A stretch of 64,000 nt of DNA from Lucifuga dentata. Lineage: Eukaryota > Chordata > Actinopteri > Ophidiiformes > Bythitidae. Of the stretch, positions 60,541-64,000 are shown in pieces. The position numbers and the translations under genes were made by a program. A model generated the notes under the pieces. It worked only from the letters and a program-made list of their open reading frames with translations, had not been told where the DNA came from and searched no databases. The stretch covers positions 372,001-436,000 of the forward strand of contig VXCM01000496.1 of the NCBI GenBank assembly GCA_014773175.1, given 5' to 3'. Each line of letters opens with the position of its first letter. Position 1 is the first letter of the stretch.

Positions 60541-63500
60541 TATTATAATTAGTAATTAGTAATATAACATCTATTATATTAGTAACGGCTCATAATATAG
60601 AGTTTAGTTAATACACAATACTGTGCTTCTGCATGTTAGATTAAAATGACCTCATGCAGTTACAGGTTGTAACCATAATTAGTATATTCAGAGTTTTGCA
60701 GAACAAAATTGAGGCTGAACAATCAACCTTTCTGATACAGAAATACAGACATGTTGTACTTGCTTGCACAAATGAAAGCAAAAGACAAACTGCTGCTAGA
60801 GTAAAAGAGGGTGAAAACAGTGTAATGCCGCAAAATGCATTGCAGTAAGCTTTGGCTAAAGTAAAATGAGTGAGTGTAGGAGTGCAGGAAAAGGGAGAAG
60901 GACAACATTAGTGAGTGAGTATGTCAGCAACAGTAGATCATCCCATTTCTCAGGCTCTCATCAGCCTCCTCCATTACGTCATTGACGAGGAGGATGAAGA
61001 AAAGGAGGGGAGAAGGAAAGGGAAAAGGAGGAGGTGGAAAAGAAGGGGGACAGGTCGTAAAACACTGAGCACACAGTAAACATGTCTGCGCTTATGCATG
61101 ACAATACCCCTACAGTGAGCGCTGTCTGACATTAGCCAGATAACACCCCCCACAAGCTAGTTCCCATCTACCAACAGGGCTTTCAGTGGAGACACCAGGG
61201 GAATAGATTAGTGCTAGGCTAACATGGCAAGCTAATCTGTGTTCTGTTACACAAGGCCATGCTGGCCCAGACAACAGAGTTCTTCACTCACTCAATCATT
61301 CACAAGCACAGTAGTGCACTTTAGTGGTTAGCAACTGTTCCTTGCATCGGTTTACCTCAGCTCACACATAAATTCCTATGGGGCTCTTGTGAGAATAAGA
61401 CGAAGAGGCTGATGGGAACAGCACTGTGCACCTCAGCTGGTGTCTGATCAGAGAGTGTGGTATGGATGAGGGTGAATGTAAACAGCCGTGATCTTTGACT
61501 TTGTGTAACTGGTGTTCTAAGCTGGGAAGCTATCATGTCTCTCCTATGACTTGTGGGGAAACATGCGGTACCCTCTTTAGTTTTCTGTATCCTGCTCTCC
61601 CTCATGTCTACATGAACTCTTCAGACCCTTCAATGATTCTGCACAGGGAGATAAAATGTAGATGTGTTTGTTACTGTTCATTTATCAATCTAGTAAATTA
61701 TCAGAAAGCAGAAACAGCACATAAACACCTCCTCCCCACACTTGATCATAACCTGATAGGATAATGGCCTTGTCTGACATGCTGACATACTTTCTATAAG
61801 TGTGAAGGGCTGTCAGCACATGAAGTTGACAAACTTCAGAGAAGGACTTTCACGGGGGGAGTAGCAGGGTGAATATAAGGGGTTTGAGGGGAAAGATGAT
61901 TTTGCTCACATTAACATGGCATTTGTCTGTTAGCACAGAGCAGCAATGTAGGTGTTTACCTTTAAGGGCAAGATTACTGTGGGGTCACCACAACAACAGG
62001 TGTCAGGTTGAGACTCTACAAAGCAGATTACTGGGAAGGCTATCATCATGTACACAATGTGAGACATTTTGGAATTCAACCATACGGATCAAGAACTCTG
62101 AAAGCTGCAAAGAGCTCTTGAGTTGGTGTTGATTCACAGCAGGATCGGCAGTACTACCAACTCCTTCACATTACAGGGAGTAAGTGAATCAATATTAATA
62201 TCGAAAAATATAATTTAATAAACTTTAACTGAAATTCTTGCAAAAAAAAGTGCATTTGTCATGCAGGTAAACTACATAGCAGGCACAATTTTTAACATGC
62301 ACATGTTCAATGTTCAACTTTCACCATTTTTTCATTTCTGTGTAATAGGGGAGTTTTGACTTAGGTTAGTGACTAACTTCCAATTCATTCAATAACATCT
62401 GGTGTACATGTGGCTTGGACATTTTACATTGCTTGTTTTTGTGAGTGGATCTATTATAAATGCTGCAAGTGAACAACTGAGAAAGATGCAGCCACAGGTG
62501 CATTGTATGGACAAAGAGCTGCAGATAACAGTAAACCTCAAAACTACAACATGTCATCATGGTAAGCAAAACCTTTTAGCGGACCATTTCTGTCATACGA
62601 GAAACCACTCGGGCCTCGTTTGCATTGCAGGATCTGGTCACCATGCTCTTGGCACAAATATATCATATATTTAACAGTCATAATTCCTCCCTCATCCATT
62701 CTAGTTTTATACACAAAGTAGGTATTTTCCCAAACGAACATTGTGGAGCACAACAGACAGAAAATGTACTGGGTAGCTTTAATGTCTAATTTCCACTGAG
62801 CAGATGTGTCTTGGATACTTACAGTAACAGTTTATAATATGTGGTGGTGCCCTACGGTCAACCTCTCAGTATCAGCTTCAGCCCCATCACTCAATTGGCT
62901 TCACCTATTGAACAAGAGTCAAGGCTTCTCTCGCCTTCTGTTAGAGCAGTTAAGCTGATGTCTGTGTCACTGCTTTGAGTGAGCAGATTCTTTATAAGGG
63001 GAAAAATGTGAAACCTAATGTGCTGCTCGTCCCAAATCTGTGTGTGGTTTGCTGGTCTGTCAGCAGCACTGCAAAAGGACAGATAAATGAAAGAAACCAA
63101 ATGTGAACTATAGTGCAGCAAATATACAGTAGTTAATACAGCATATACTGTATAGTTCAAATGGCTTGGACAGTGACTGCATCCCCACCTTTCATGAAAA
63201 AAAAAATGAATGGATGTGATTGGACAAGCCCCTTACCAACTTAAAAATCATGCTATGATGTTGGTCATTAAATGACCAAGAACCGTTTTTTTGCAAGAAA
63301 TATTAAATTCTCTCTACTATATGTCAAATATATAGTATATATGTTACACATAACAAAATATCAGGTGTGTTTCCCTGTTTATTCTTATGACAACATGGAC
63401 CAGAATCTAAGTTGAACTTAAGAATGAAAAATACTGTATTCTGCTTTACAGCTATCAAGAACAGCATATATAGAAAGTAGTTCACACCTGGTATCAACAT

Positions 63501-64000
63501 GGAATTGTCCCAGATGCACTCTTTCCAAAGCGGAAGGCAAAAACTTTCCACTGTAAATGTAGAGAAATCTGTTTAGATTAATATCATATCTTTTTTTAAT
63601 CTGCCATGTTATAGCACAGAGCTTCTGAAATTAGAATGTCTGTTACCCAACCCCTCCGAGTACCACCACATCCTGTTCTTATGGGGTTTTTTTCATATAG
63701 TTATTGTGCTATTGTGCTACTGCCTTGCCAATGTTTTTTATATGTAAAAAATAATTTTAAAAACAGCTGATCACAAAAATATGAAATTAGTGAACATTCC
63801 GCTATCATCTTTCAGTAGGATCAAGCCTTTTAAACTATGACATTTTAGGTATTCTGCTTGGTGCTTGTGGTATATTGCATGACTCGGTTGCTATTAGACT
63901 CTTTGCAGGAGACAGCTACTATATCACACTGTCCTTTAGTTTCCCCCATATCAGTAGCTGCAGTGAAGCCCAGAAAATGACAGTACAGGTAAACACAGAT

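Overview
The window is nuclear DNA from a bony fish, most likely a teleost. Exons are short and split by canonical GT/AG introns, the proteins are vertebrate, and the introns carry teleost-type repeats: tRNA-derived SINEs, small inverted-repeat DNA transposons, RTE-like LINE tails and many CA/TG microsatellites. I cannot name the species. Fourteen isolated single Ns sit in homopolymers, microsatellites or short duplicated ends, which suggests a draft assembly that joins contigs with one N.

The window holds the 3' parts of two convergent genes. On the + strand, sixteen exons from 1855 to 30131 encode the second doublecortin domain, the Ser/Pro-rich linker, the whole Ser/Thr kinase domain and a long Pro/Ser-rich tail of a doublecortin-like kinase. 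Kinase-exon residues match DCLK2 better than DCLK1. The frame runs unbroken for 849 residues to a TGA at 30129-30131. Upstream exons (first DCX domain, promoter) lie outside the window. On the - strand, ten exons from 54600 down to 33755 encode the end of the BEACH domain and the WD40 region of LRBA, 455 residues ending in a conserved Arg-Tyr-stop. Wording of the last exons fits LRBA rather than its paralogue NBEA. The DCLK2/LRBA pairing, tail to tail, is the known vertebrate arrangement and supports both names.

Layout: 1-1854 dclk2 intron; 1855-2192 first dclk2 exon seen; 2193-15330 a 13 kb intron; 15331-21358 the linker exons; 22205-26502 the kinase exons; 29295-30131 the terminal coding exon; 30132 to about 32.36 kb the probable dclk2 3' UTR, containing an unrecognised minus-strand coding-like fragment; about 32.48-33.75 kb the probable lrba 3' UTR; 33755-54600 lrba exons and introns; 54601-64000 a large lrba intron without recognisable coding sequence. 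In vertebrates the small gene mab21l2 sits inside an lrba intron; it is not in this window, but the big introns contain stretches that look like candidate conserved regulatory DNA.

Functionally, Dclk2 is a microtubule-binding kinase of neurons and Lrba is a large scaffold of endosomal and vesicle traffic. Nothing in the sequence links their biochemistry; their 3' ends may be only about 150 bp apart. I found no new molecular system. The most unusual points are the 278-residue Pro/Ser tail of Dclk2, an in-frame kinase exon flanked by complementary CA and TG repeats, the orphan coding-like fragment in the intergenic part, and several short-loop hairpins.
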